Shown piece by piece: positions 1 to 5,519 of a stretch of DNA of 7,180 nucleotides. Under the pieces are notes generated by a model. It worked only from the letters and a program-made list of their open reading frames with translations. It had not been told where the DNA came from and ran no database searches. The position numbers and the translations under genes are program-made. Within the stretch, counting starts at the first letter, position 1. Every line of letters starts with the position of its first letter. Source of the DNA: Methyloprofundus sp. (GTDB lineage: Bacteria; Pseudomonadota; Gammaproteobacteria; Methylococcales; Methylomonadaceae); the NCBI GenBank assembly GCA_013138555.1, contig WTCN01000330.1:1-7180 (forward strand), given 5' to 3'.

Positions 1-773
1 TTACGACCTTAATGGTATGGCAAGCAGGTTATGCTGAATTTTTTGATTTCTTTCAGTTATTTGTTCCTTCTGTGGTTAACTATCTTGTTCCTGCTTTCTT
101 TATGTATATGGCGGTACCTGATGAGCAGCCTGTTGCAACGAATGAAGCCGCTGTTGAATTAAAGCCGGGGGCAATACAAGTCTGTGTGCTATTTATATTA
201 ACTATTGTAACTGCGGTTAGTTTTAAGCAAGTACTTCATTTACCACCTTTTATGGGGATGATGGCAGGTCTTGGTGTCTTAATGGTTTATGGCTTCAGAC
301 TTAAAACTTTATATAGCTCTGGTGAAGGTGAAGAGCGTGATGAGTTTGATATCTTCGACAAAGTACGCGATGCCGAATGGGATACATTATTCTTCTTCTT
401 TGGTGTTGTCTTTGCTGTGGGTGGTTTAGGGTATATTGGTTATCTGGAGCTTATTGCAGCGGGTATGTACGATGGCTTAGGTCAGACACCAGCGAATATT
501 ATTGTTGGGGTTATCTCAGCGATTGTTGATAATATCCCGGTTATGTTTGCAGTATTAAGCATGAATCTGGATATGGATCTATACCAATGGTTATTAGTGA
601 CATTAACTGCGGGTACTGGTGGTTCAATGCTATCTGTGGGCTCTGCTGCGGGTGTTGCGCTAATGGGTTCATCTAACCATAAATATACTTTCTTTAGTCA
701 TATGAAATGGACACCAGTGATTGCATTAGGTTATATCGCAAGTATTTTTGTGCATTATTTGGTTAATGGCTAA
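1..773 (+). CDS. nhaD: NhaD-type Na+/H+ antiporter, C-terminal part (5' end cut by the window)
   Basis: Inner-membrane antiporter of the NhaD branch of the ion transporter superfamily, which exports Na+ (and Li+) in exchange for H+. The frame is open to the left edge: the first whole codon is at 3 and the translation starts TTLMVWQAGY, so the ATG at 12 is an internal Met and the true start lies outside. About 257 residues are visible, roughly the C-terminal half of a family of about 450-500 residues. Recognisable NhaD signatures are VWQAGY near the left edge, VDNIPVMFAVL (about 530-560) and TGGSMLSVGSAAGVALMG (about 616-670), the last being the conserved glycine/serine-rich stretch. Several hydrophobic segments alternate with one charged cytoplasmic-type loop rich in E and D (about 320-380). 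The gene ends with TAA at 771-773, followed by a strong terminator. The family call is confident from motifs; ion specificity is inferred from the family. Confidence 0.9.
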   Translation, partial: TTLMVWQAGYAEFFDFFQLFVPSVVNYLVPAFFMYMAVPDEQPVATNEAAVELKPGAIQVCVLFILTIVTAVSFKQVLHLPPFMGMMAGLGVLMVYGFRLKTLYSSGEGEERDEFDIFDKVRDAEWDTLFFFFGVVFAVGGLGYIGYLELIAAGMYDGLGQTPANIIVGVISAIVDNIPVMFAVLSMNLDMDLYQWLLVTLTAGTGGSMLSVGSAAGVALMGSSNHKYTFFSHMKWTPVIALGYIASIFVHYLVNG

Positions 774-810
774 TACTTAAGGCATTCAGCTAACAGCTGG
801 CTGTTCTTGA

Positions 811-847
811 AAAGGGAGTAGAATTTTATATTCTGCTCCCTTTTTTT
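811..847 (+). terminator. Rho-independent terminator after nhaD
   Basis: AAAGGGAG (811-818) pairs with CTCCCTTT (836-843). The stem continues through a T-G wobble (819/835) and AGAAT (820-824) with ATTCT (830-834), closing a 5-nt loop (825-829). The stem is about 14 bp, and a run of seven T at 841-847 follows on the plus strand. This is a textbook intrinsic terminator 37 bp after the nhaD stop, and it separates that gene from the ampG-like gene. The mirrored A run before the stem is only three bases, so strong function in the opposite direction is not expected. Confidence 0.9.
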
Positions 848-875
848 ATTTCTGTAACATTTAACACATATTGAT

Positions 876-2219
876 ATGACTGAGCATAGCTGGAAACAAT
901 CCTTTGCCGCTTATATGCGCCCACAAGTACTGGGGATGTCTTTTCTTGGTTTTTCGGCAGGGCTTCCCTTTTTACTGGTTTTCTCTACTTTGTCAGCATG
1001 GCTGCGAGATACTGGAGTCACTCTATCCGTTATTGGCTTTTTTAGCTGGGTGGGATTGACTTACTCCATAAAAGTTATCTGGGCACCTGTGGTTGATCGA
1101 TTGCCACTACCGCTATTAACCAAACGATTAGGTAAGCGCCGTAGCTGGATGTTACTGGCACAAGTCGGAATTTCAGTAGGGTTAATGGCGCTGGCGGAGT
1201 TAAGTCCACTCACTCAAATTGAATTAATCGCGGCAACGGCTGTGTGGATTGCTTTTTGTTCAGCGACACAGGATATTGTTATTGATGCCTATCGCATTGA
1301 AATTATTGAGCCTGAATATCAGGCAGCGATGGCAGCTATGTATGTGTTTGGCTACCGTGTCGCTTTATTGGTTTCCGGGGCAGGTGCTTTTTATATCGCC
1401 GAATATATCGGCTGGAATGCGGCTTATTCAGCGATGGCTTTATGTATGTTCGTTGGTATTGTGGCAACCTTGCTAAGTTCTGAGCCTAGGCATCAGCAGC
1501 ATAAACAAACAACGGACCTGGAAAATAAAATTGAAGCGGTATTGGGTGTGCAGGCGCACAAAGGCGTGCTACAGCGTTTAAGTGCCTGGTTTTCTGATGC
1601 GGTTATCGCCCCCTTTGCCGATTTTTTTGTGCGTAACGGTAAGTTAGGCATCTGGATTCTAGCCTTGATAGCACTGTATAAAATGAGTGATATTACTATG
1701 GGCGTGATGGCGAACCCATTTTATCTGGATCTGGGTTTTAGCAAAAAGGAAATTGCGGATGTCAGTAAAATTTTTGGCTTTTTTATGACCATCTTTGGCG
1801 CTGCATTAGGAGGTGTACTCGTCATACGCTACGGCCTTATGAAACCTTTGTTATTAGGTGCTGTCTTAGTGGCTGGGACTAACCTATTATTTGTGTTACT
1901 CGCACTCTCCGAGCCGGATATACGCTTATTGGCTGTCGTTATCAGTGCGGATAATTTAAGTGGTGGTATTGCAACATCGGTGTTTATCGCCTATTTATCT
2001 AGTTTAACCAATAGTGCTTACACGGCGACACAATACGCATTATTTAGCTCGTTAATGACTTTGCCGGCTAAGTTGCTCGGTGGTTTGTCAGGCGTAATCG
2101 TTGATGGCTATGGTTATGCTGTGTTTTTTTTATATGCATCATCCGTGGGACTGCCTGCGATAATATTGGTGCTGGTATTAATGCATTTACAAAGTACAGC
2201 GACTGATAAAGCTAGGTAA
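876..2219 (+). CDS. ampG: AmpG-like muropeptide permease (MFS transporter)
   Basis: Predicted inner-membrane permease of the major facilitator superfamily. AmpG imports anhydromuropeptides (GlcNAc-anhydroMurNAc with or without peptide) from the periplasm for cell-wall recycling, and in some bacteria this feeds beta-lactamase induction. The 447-residue protein carries AmpG hallmarks: GFSAGLP at residues 25-31, IGFFSWVGLTYSIKVIWAP ending in a DR pair (about 53-75), a basic GKRRSW loop (about 86-91) and FCSATQDIVIDAYR (about 127-140). A charged central loop (about 202-250) separates two hydrophobic halves, consistent with about 12 helices. It is slightly shorter than E. coli AmpG (491 residues), with the difference at the C-terminus. 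No good Shine-Dalgarno precedes the ATG at 876, but no better in-frame start exists; the next Met (residue 14) would cut into the conserved region less safely. Specificity is inferred; the related acetyl-CoA transporter-like branch of the family cannot be strictly excluded. No clear promoter is visible in 848-875. Confidence 0.85.
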   Translation: MTEHSWKQSFAAYMRPQVLGMSFLGFSAGLPFLLVFSTLSAWLRDTGVTLSVIGFFSWVGLTYSIKVIWAPVVDRLPLPLLTKRLGKRRSWMLLAQVGISVGLMALAELSPLTQIELIAATAVWIAFCSATQDIVIDAYRIEIIEPEYQAAMAAMYVFGYRVALLVSGAGAFYIAEYIGWNAAYSAMALCMFVGIVATLLSSEPRHQQHKQTTDLENKIEAVLGVQAHKGVLQRLSAWFSDAVIAPFADFFVRNGKLGIWILALIALYKMSDITMGVMANPFYLDLGFSKKEIADVSKIFGFFMTIFGAALGGVLVIRYGLMKPLLLGAVLVAGTNLLFVLLALSEPDIRLLAVVISADNLSGGIATSVFIAYLSSLTNSAYTATQYALFSSLMTLPAKLLGGLSGVIVDGYGYAVFFLYASSVGLPAIILVLVLMHLQSTATDKAR

Positions 2220-2237
2220 ATGATGAGTAGTGCAATA

Positions 2238-2254
2238 TTATTATCCGATAATAA
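2238..2254. repeat. Short AT-rich palindrome after ampG
   Basis: TTATTATC (2238-2245) and GATAATAA (2247-2254) are perfect reverse complements around a single C. As RNA it could form about 7 bp with a 3-nt loop, but the pairs are almost all A-T and no T run follows, so it is a weak terminator candidate at best. As DNA it could be a protein-binding palindrome. It sits 19 bp after the ampG stop and just outside the fold-back element. Function unknown. Confidence 0.4.
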
Positions 2255-2264
2255 AGAAGTGAGT

Positions 2265-2272
2265 CAAATATT
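2265..2272. repeat. Left copy of putative target-site duplication (CAAATATT)
   Basis: CAAATATT lies immediately left of the GGCA terminus of the fold-back element and recurs in the same orientation at 2464-2471, immediately right of the other terminus. The following G (2273 and 2472) also matches, so the duplication may be read as 8 or 9 bp. Eight gives the more symmetrical element ends. Confidence 0.5.
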
Positions 2273-2463
2273 GGCATCCTTCATATGACCATGAAGCAGT
2301 TTACACTTTGAAATCCTATTTGAAATAAAAAACAAACGTAGCCCGTATGAAGCCTCAGCGTAATCCGGGAAATCAACGCTTCGAATACCCCGTATTACGC
2401 AGGCTTCATACGGGCTACATTTGCTAAAAAATCAAAAGTGTAAAATGGTAAATGAACGCTGCC
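2273..2463. mobile_element. MITE-like fold-back element of about 191 bp with flanking direct repeat
   Basis: The left end (2273-2313) and the reverse complement of the right end (2463-2431) align as GGCA-C-TTCAT-T-ACCAT, then TTTACACTTT, then GA. There are a few mismatches, a 1-nt gap and a 7-nt insertion in the left arm (about 2293-2299). The ends are therefore imperfect terminal inverted repeats starting GGCA. Directly outside lies a direct repeat, CAAATATT at 2265-2272 and at 2464-2471 (nine matching bases if the next G is counted), which looks like a target-site duplication. There is no coding capacity, so the element would depend on a transposase supplied elsewhere. The inner part is a second inverted pair (2338-2418), making the whole unit one long imperfect palindrome. 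The 8-bp duplication fits several insertion sequence families and I cannot assign one. Caution: CAAATATTG is itself nearly palindromic, so chance or a plain hairpin is an alternative. Confidence 0.6.
2338..2418. repeat. REPIN-like pair of inverted REP units with GTAG heads
   Basis: GTAGCCCGTATGAAGCCT (2338-2355) is a perfect 18-bp inverted match of 2401-2418. Pairing resumes after a 2-nt bulge (CA, 2356-2357): GCGTAAT, one mismatch, then CGGG (2358-2369) against 2389-2400, leaving a loop of about 19 nt (2370-2388). Each arm is also a small palindrome: CCCGTAT (2389-2395) pairs perfectly with ATACGGG (2408-2414) in the right arm, and the left arm has the same layout with one mismatch. A GTAG tetranucleotide at the head of a short imperfect palindrome is the layout known for REP sequences moved by RAYT (TnpA-REP) transposases, and two such units in inverted orientation make a REPIN. 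The similarity extends outward by CAAA, one mismatched base (2333-2337 and 2419-2423). Family assignment is by structure only; no RAYT gene is in the window. Confidence 0.7.
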
Positions 2464-2471
2464 CAAATATT
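2464..2471. repeat. Right copy of putative target-site duplication (CAAATATT)
   Basis: Direct repeat of 2265-2272, abutting the right terminal inverted repeat of the fold-back element. It lies 27 bp past the stop of the minus-strand membrane-protein gene, so insertion here would not have broken a gene. Confidence 0.5.
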
Positions 2472-2498
2472 GTTAATTTTCTGCTCTTTAGGTTTATT

Positions 2499-3053
2499 TC
2501 AAGGTTTTACAGATTTTTCAATTGCAACGATCCTTATTCTCTTAAAAAGATCCCGGCTTAGTTTGATCGTTAATACATCGCCTTTGTTAAAGCCTTTAAA
2601 GCGGTAATCGTTTGATCTGAATGTTTCTGCGGGTAGATTTCTCCACGAAGTCGTAAATAAGGCAGAATAAGGAGCTGCGCCGCCTTCCTGAATTCTTCTT
2701 TTATTTTTGAGTAACACTTCATGGCTTTCAAAATGACTTTTATTGAAAGGGAAATGGTTGATTAGCAGCAGGGGTAGAAAGTTTAACAAAGTCAGTAACA
2801 GAGAGATAAATGCGGTTGTGATAAAGCCAGTCTGATTATTTTTATCGTCAGCAAACAGTTTTTTTATCTTCGGCCAGGTAAACGTAAGATAAATGATGAT
2901 TGCGACAACAAAGAACACAACTGGGATGTCATTTTTTGTCTGCAGAATGATAGAGGAATATTCTTTTTCCAGATAAGTCGTACTTGCGGCACTTATTAAG
3001 GTGATAAGCGTTAATATGCCCAGAATGATTTTTTTTTGATTTAATAATTGCAT
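2499..3053 (-). CDS. Uncharacterised three-helix membrane protein with C-terminal extracytoplasmic domain
   Basis: I recognise no named family with certainty. Read from the ATG at 3053, the protein has 184 residues with three hydrophobic segments (about 8-24, 43-61 and 77-99). The basic loop PKIKKLFADDKNNQ between helices 2 and 3 suggests it is cytoplasmic (positive-inside rule), placing the last 85 residues outside. That tail contains SWRNLPAETF, then FKGFNKGDVLTIKLSRD, resembling the small beta-rich tail (W-R...ET...GD.V.L) of other small uncharacterised proteobacterial membrane proteins. The frame stays open up to 3158, overlapping the upstream gene, but those extra residues read poorly as protein (HGFTLLLLPAYVSC) and I exclude them. 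A GTG at 3062 is an alternative start, because an AGG lies 4 nt before it and 13 nt before the ATG. The gene follows the exported-protein gene by 79 bp with no obvious terminator between, so co-transcription is likely. No terminator of its own is seen; the fold-back element lies just beyond its stop. Confidence 0.65.
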   Translation of the reverse strand: MQLLNQKKIILGILTLITLISAASTTYLEKEYSSIILQTKNDIPVVFFVVAIIIYLTFTWPKIKKLFADDKNNQTGFITTAFISLLLTLLNFLPLLLINHFPFNKSHFESHEVLLKNKRRIQEGGAAPYSALFTTSWRNLPAETFRSNDYRFKGFNKGDVLTIKLSRDLFKRIRIVAIEKSVKP

Positions 3054-3132
3054 AAGTATCACTTGACCTGTCTGACACGACACATAGGCGGGGAGCAAAA
3101 GTAGAGTGAAGCCGTGCTTTTGACTATCCAGA

Positions 3133-4023
3133 TTATTGAGCGGGTGCTTGATTATCAATCGCTAATTCAAAAGCGCCGCTTATTCCATTGACATCAACCT
3201 TATAAACGCCCGCTTTCAAGCCATTTACATCCAGTGGAATGGTTTCTTCAAAGGGAACGAGTGCTTGAGTACAGGTTTCGCCAACAGAGCGGGTTGTTAT
3301 TGTCACAGTAAAGAGATTAGCCGACTTTGCAGTGTCAATGCTATCAATTCGCCCGCACCCATTGCTAAAATAACCTTTAGCGAGCACATGAATCTGCAAA
3401 GGAAAAGATTCAAGAATAAGAATCTCAATTGTCTCAATATGTGCTTTTGGCTTCTCAATAACTGTTGGAATAGGCTTTTTTAACTGCGCCTGTTGCACGG
3501 AAAAGACCATAGGATTAGTTGATTTTTGCCACAGTAGATTAGCTGAATAAATTTCTCCAGTGTCTTTTACAGCAACACAGGGAATTTCTAAAACATCTTC
3601 ATGATAGCTTGCGATGCATTCAATAGTATTAGTAATTTCAGTAAATACCTGGGCTGATATTTGTCGTGTTGATCCGAATGCACCATCATAAATTGCTGAA
3701 AGAGTGGTGTTGATATCACCTTCAGCGAAAAAAACAGCATTTTGGCCGACTGTTAAAAAATCACTGCATGAGTGTTGATTAAATCCGCTTATCTTGACCT
3801 TATCAGTGCCATTGCCTTTGAAATATTGCTCAACTTGAACAGTAAGCTCTGATTCATTGACTTCTATGACGCGACCTTGAAAAACATAGCTTGCCGCCTG
3901 AACTTTTACAGCAATGCTGGCAGGCTGGGTATCTGGTGCGGGTGAACAGGCAATAGCAGGCTGAATTAAACTAAAACTTAATAGCACAAAAACAAGATAA
4001 GAATATGAGTGGTAAGTATTCAT
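3133..4023 (-). CDS. Exported two-domain protein, NTR/TIMP-like N-terminal region plus conserved C-terminal domain
   Basis: The 296-residue protein starts with a signal peptide: a short polar N-terminus, a hydrophobic core at about 9-20, then QPAIAC. The first mature residue is probably C26, either cleaved by signal peptidase I after AIA or, less likely, lipidated, since the -3 residue is Ala and not the usual Leu. Residues 26-120 (CSPAP, SYVFQGRVIEV, VEQYFKG, CSDFLTVGQNAVFFAEGD) resemble bacterial NTR/TIMP-like OB-fold domains. Residues about 195-288 (IEILILESFPLQIHVLAKG, GCGRIDSI, LVPFEETIPLDVNGL, AGVYKVDVNG) form a second domain that I recall from many uncharacterised secreted bacterial proteins. 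Six cysteines (26, 86, 136, 149, 223, 251) could pair as 26-86, 136-149 and 223-251, fitting an oxidising compartment. The start is supported by AGGAG six bases upstream. It probably heads a two-gene unit with the downstream membrane-protein gene. The biochemical role is unknown; protease inhibition is only a structural analogy. Confidence 0.75.
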   Translation of the reverse strand: MNTYHSYSYLVFVLLSFSLIQPAIACSPAPDTQPASIAVKVQAASYVFQGRVIEVNESELTVQVEQYFKGNGTDKVKISGFNQHSCSDFLTVGQNAVFFAEGDINTTLSAIYDGAFGSTRQISAQVFTEITNTIECIASYHEDVLEIPCVAVKDTGEIYSANLLWQKSTNPMVFSVQQAQLKKPIPTVIEKPKAHIETIEILILESFPLQIHVLAKGYFSNGCGRIDSIDTAKSANLFTVTITTRSVGETCTQALVPFEETIPLDVNGLKAGVYKVDVNGISGAFELAIDNQAPAQ

Positions 4024-4029
4024 GAAATT

Positions 4030-4034
4030 CTCCT
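4030..4034 (-). promoter_or_regulatory. Shine-Dalgarno AGGAG fixing the start of the exported-protein gene
   Basis: On the minus strand AGGAG is followed by six bases (AATTTC) and then ATG at 4023. It is the best ribosome binding site in the window and makes this start secure. Confidence 0.8.
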
Positions 4035-4069
4035 AAGAATGGTAGGTTTGCGTGATCAGGCTATATTCC

Positions 4070-4098
4070 ATATTATCGAATTCGGCTTCTAAAAACAA
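4070..4098 (-). promoter_or_regulatory. Candidate sigma70 promoter for the exported-protein gene
   Basis: On the minus strand, TTGTTT (4098-4093) and TAATAT (4075-4070) are 17 bp apart, the optimal spacing, and lie about 47 bp before the ATG at 4023. Match to consensus is moderate (3 of 6 and 4 of 6). Placement after the likely operon terminator at 4145-4174 and before a gene with a strong ribosome binding site supports it, but in AT-rich DNA such matches also arise by chance. Confidence 0.35.
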
Positions 4099-4144
4099 TA
4101 GCTTCAATGATAAGTGGGTGGGTTGAAATAATGTCATTCTTCTA

Positions 4145-4174
4145 AAGGTGGAAGACGTTGCACTATTCCACCTT
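4145..4174 (-). terminator. Hairpin that may terminate the hemA-prfA-prmC-JAMM operon
   Basis: AAGGTGGAA (4145-4153) pairs perfectly with TTCCACCTT (4166-4174) over 9 bp around a 12-nt loop. Read on the minus strand it lies 56 bp after the stop of the JAMM gene, and the stem end continues as CCTTTAGAAG, so the U tract is only three bases. It is a plausible but weak intrinsic terminator. It sits between two likely transcription units on the same strand, which is where one is expected. Confidence 0.45.
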
Positions 4175-4230
4175 GTGTATTAATTTGAGATTCTATGTTT
4201 TTTAATTGACTATGATGTGCATGGAGTGAC

Positions 4231-4650
4231 TTATGTCAAACACAATGCTACTTCAATAAACTGTGCATTGGCCATTTTGTAGCCACGTAACTCCAGCACA
4301 CCTTTGGTATTAAGAGAAATGATGATATACAGTGCGTCCGGGTAACTGGCTTGCTCTATATCTGTACTGGAAGGTATGGCAGGGGCGCTAGGGTGGGAGT
4401 GATAGATAGCAAAAAGCTGCTCGTTGTTATCACGCATATTGGCCATGGTCTGTATTTGTTGCTGGACATCCAGATTGAAAAAACGTTGTGGATTGGCGGC
4501 TGTATTTTTAATGGGGTAGCTGTGTAGAGGGGTGTTGTGCTGGCTGCTAATCAGTCCGCAGACTTCTTGTTCGGGTGTTTGCTGAGCATGATGTAGCAGG
4601 TTCTGGACGATTTTTCGGGGAATTGCGATTTCTTTGATTTTATCTGACAT
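4231..4650 (-). CDS. JAMM/M67-family metalloprotease (Mov34/MPN/PAD-1 type)
   Basis: A single-domain, 139-residue JAMM zinc peptidase. The complete catalytic motif is present: Glu29 in EVCGLI, then HSH at 84-86, seven residues, Ser94 and Asp97 (HSHPSAPAIPSSTD). The histidines and Asp97 should bind zinc and Glu29 should activate water, so the enzyme looks active. Small bacterial JAMM proteins of this size generally work with ubiquitin-like sulfur carriers (ThiS/MoaD type), removing residues after the C-terminal GG before or after the carrier is activated by a ThiF/MoeB-type enzyme. The substrate here is unknown because neither carrier nor activating enzyme is in the window. No signal peptide, so cytoplasmic. 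The gene begins 15 bp after the prmC stop with no visible Shine-Dalgarno, suggesting translation coupled to prmC. It is the last gene of the operon. Confidence 0.85.
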   Translation of the reverse strand: MSDKIKEIAIPRKIVQNLLHHAQQTPEQEVCGLISSQHNTPLHSYPIKNTAANPQRFFNLDVQQQIQTMANMRDNNEQLFAIYHSHPSAPAIPSSTDIEQASYPDALYIIISLNTKGVLELRGYKMANAQFIEVALCLT

Positions 4651-4665
4651 AGTGGTAAATGATAA

Positions 4666-5514
4666 TTAATTGCTTGTTAGCCACTGCGCATAACTTACGC
4701 GTGGCAGATTTGCCAGATCATGCAGGCAGTGAATATTCTGGTAATGATGTTGCTGTAGTATATCGTGTACACACTGTTTCTGGTTATAACCATGCTCTAA
4801 TATCAGATATCCGCCATTGTTCAGCTGCAGCTGACTTTGCTCGCTGATATGTATAATATCCTGTAGACCTTGCTGCTCTGCAATAAGGGCGCTGCTAGGC
4901 TCGAAGCGAACATCTCCTTGTGCAAGGTGCGGGTCATCTGGGTCTATATAAGGTGGATTGCTAACGATAAAGTCAAATGACTCATGCGCAACTTGAGCCA
5001 GCCAGTCACTGTGTAAAAAACGTATATCTGTTGTCTGGTTAAGTTGAGCATTTTTCTGTGCAATATGCAGTGCTTTCAGGCTGCTATCGACTGCTGTTAC
5101 CTTGAGTCGTGGGCATTCGGCAGCTAGCGTAATGGCAATAGCACCTGAACCAGTGCCTAAATCTATCAGTTTTGCATCAGGTTTATGCTGAATAAGTTGC
5201 AGGCATAGTTCAATTAAGGTTTCGGTATCTGGTCGGGGGATTAATACATCTGGGTTGACATAAAAATCACGTGACCAGAACTCTCGCATGCCCGTGATAT
5301 AGGCAATAGGTTGACCCTGCTGACGTTGCTTAAGTAAGTGGGTAAATTGAGCTAACTGGCTTTTATCAAGTTGTTTTTCGGGCCAGGTACGTAGATAACT
5401 ACGATTTTTTTCCAGGACATGGCAAAGCAGTACTTCTACGTCCAGGTCAGCGGAATCTGAAATACCCTGCAAGCTGCTTGCCGAGGCAGCGAGCAGCGAT
5501 TGAATATCAGCCAC
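4666..5514 (-). CDS. prmC: Peptide chain release factor N5-glutamine methyltransferase
   Basis: Cytoplasmic S-adenosylmethionine-dependent enzyme that methylates the glutamine of the GGQ motif in release factors RF1 and RF2, raising termination efficiency. The protein has 282 residues, close to E. coli PrmC (277). An N-terminal helical substrate-binding part leads to GQPIAYITGMREFWSRDFYV (67-86) and LIPRPDTETL (91-100). The SAM-binding loop DLGTGSGAIAITLA follows (118-131), and the catalytic NPPY (186-189) sits in FIVSNPPYIDPDD. The start is a GTG at 5514, five bases after the prfA stop, with AAGG (5524-5527 on the minus strand) nine bases before it. Its main substrate, RF1, is encoded by the gene directly upstream, the usual arrangement in gammaproteobacteria. 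Function is assigned with high confidence from motifs and context. Confidence 0.97.
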   Translation of the reverse strand: MADIQSLLAASASSLQGISDSADLDVEVLLCHVLEKNRSYLRTWPEKQLDKSQLAQFTHLLKQRQQGQPIAYITGMREFWSRDFYVNPDVLIPRPDTETLIELCLQLIQHKPDAKLIDLGTGSGAIAITLAAECPRLKVTAVDSSLKALHIAQKNAQLNQTTDIRFLHSDWLAQVAHESFDFIVSNPPYIDPDDPHLAQGDVRFEPSSALIAEQQGLQDIIHISEQSQLQLNNGGYLILEHGYNQKQCVHDILQQHHYQNIHCLHDLANLPRVSYAQWLTSN

Positions 5515-5519
5515 TTTGC

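Noticed and set aside
807..835. Promoter for the ampG-like gene (TTGAAA at 807-812)
   Set aside because: At 17 bp spacing the -10 would be ATTCTG, a poor match, and it overlaps the terminator stem; the better TATATT is only 14 bp away.
1249..1476. Alternative frame inside the ampG-like gene
   Set aside because: It lies wholly within a conserved membrane protein in another frame and shows no independent support.
2338..2418. CRISPR array or single CRISPR repeat
   Set aside because: There are only two copies, in inverted orientation with no regular spacers, and no cas genes in the window.
2273..2463. The fold-back region as the shared bidirectional terminator of ampG and the membrane-protein gene
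   Set aside because: The long hairpin could impede transcription, but neither side has a T run right after the stem, and the direct repeats and GTAG-headed arms are better explained by a mobile or REP-type element.
3054..3158. Longer membrane-protein coding region starting at 3158
   Set aside because: It would overlap the upstream gene by 26 bp and add a poorly protein-like stretch; starts at 3053 or 3062 give a standard N-terminus just before the first helix.
4666..4847. Plus-strand reading frames opposite prmC and prfA (for example 4659-4847, 5663-5866 and 5872-6090)
   Set aside because: They are antisense shadows of strongly conserved genes, with no recognisable protein features or ribosome binding sites.
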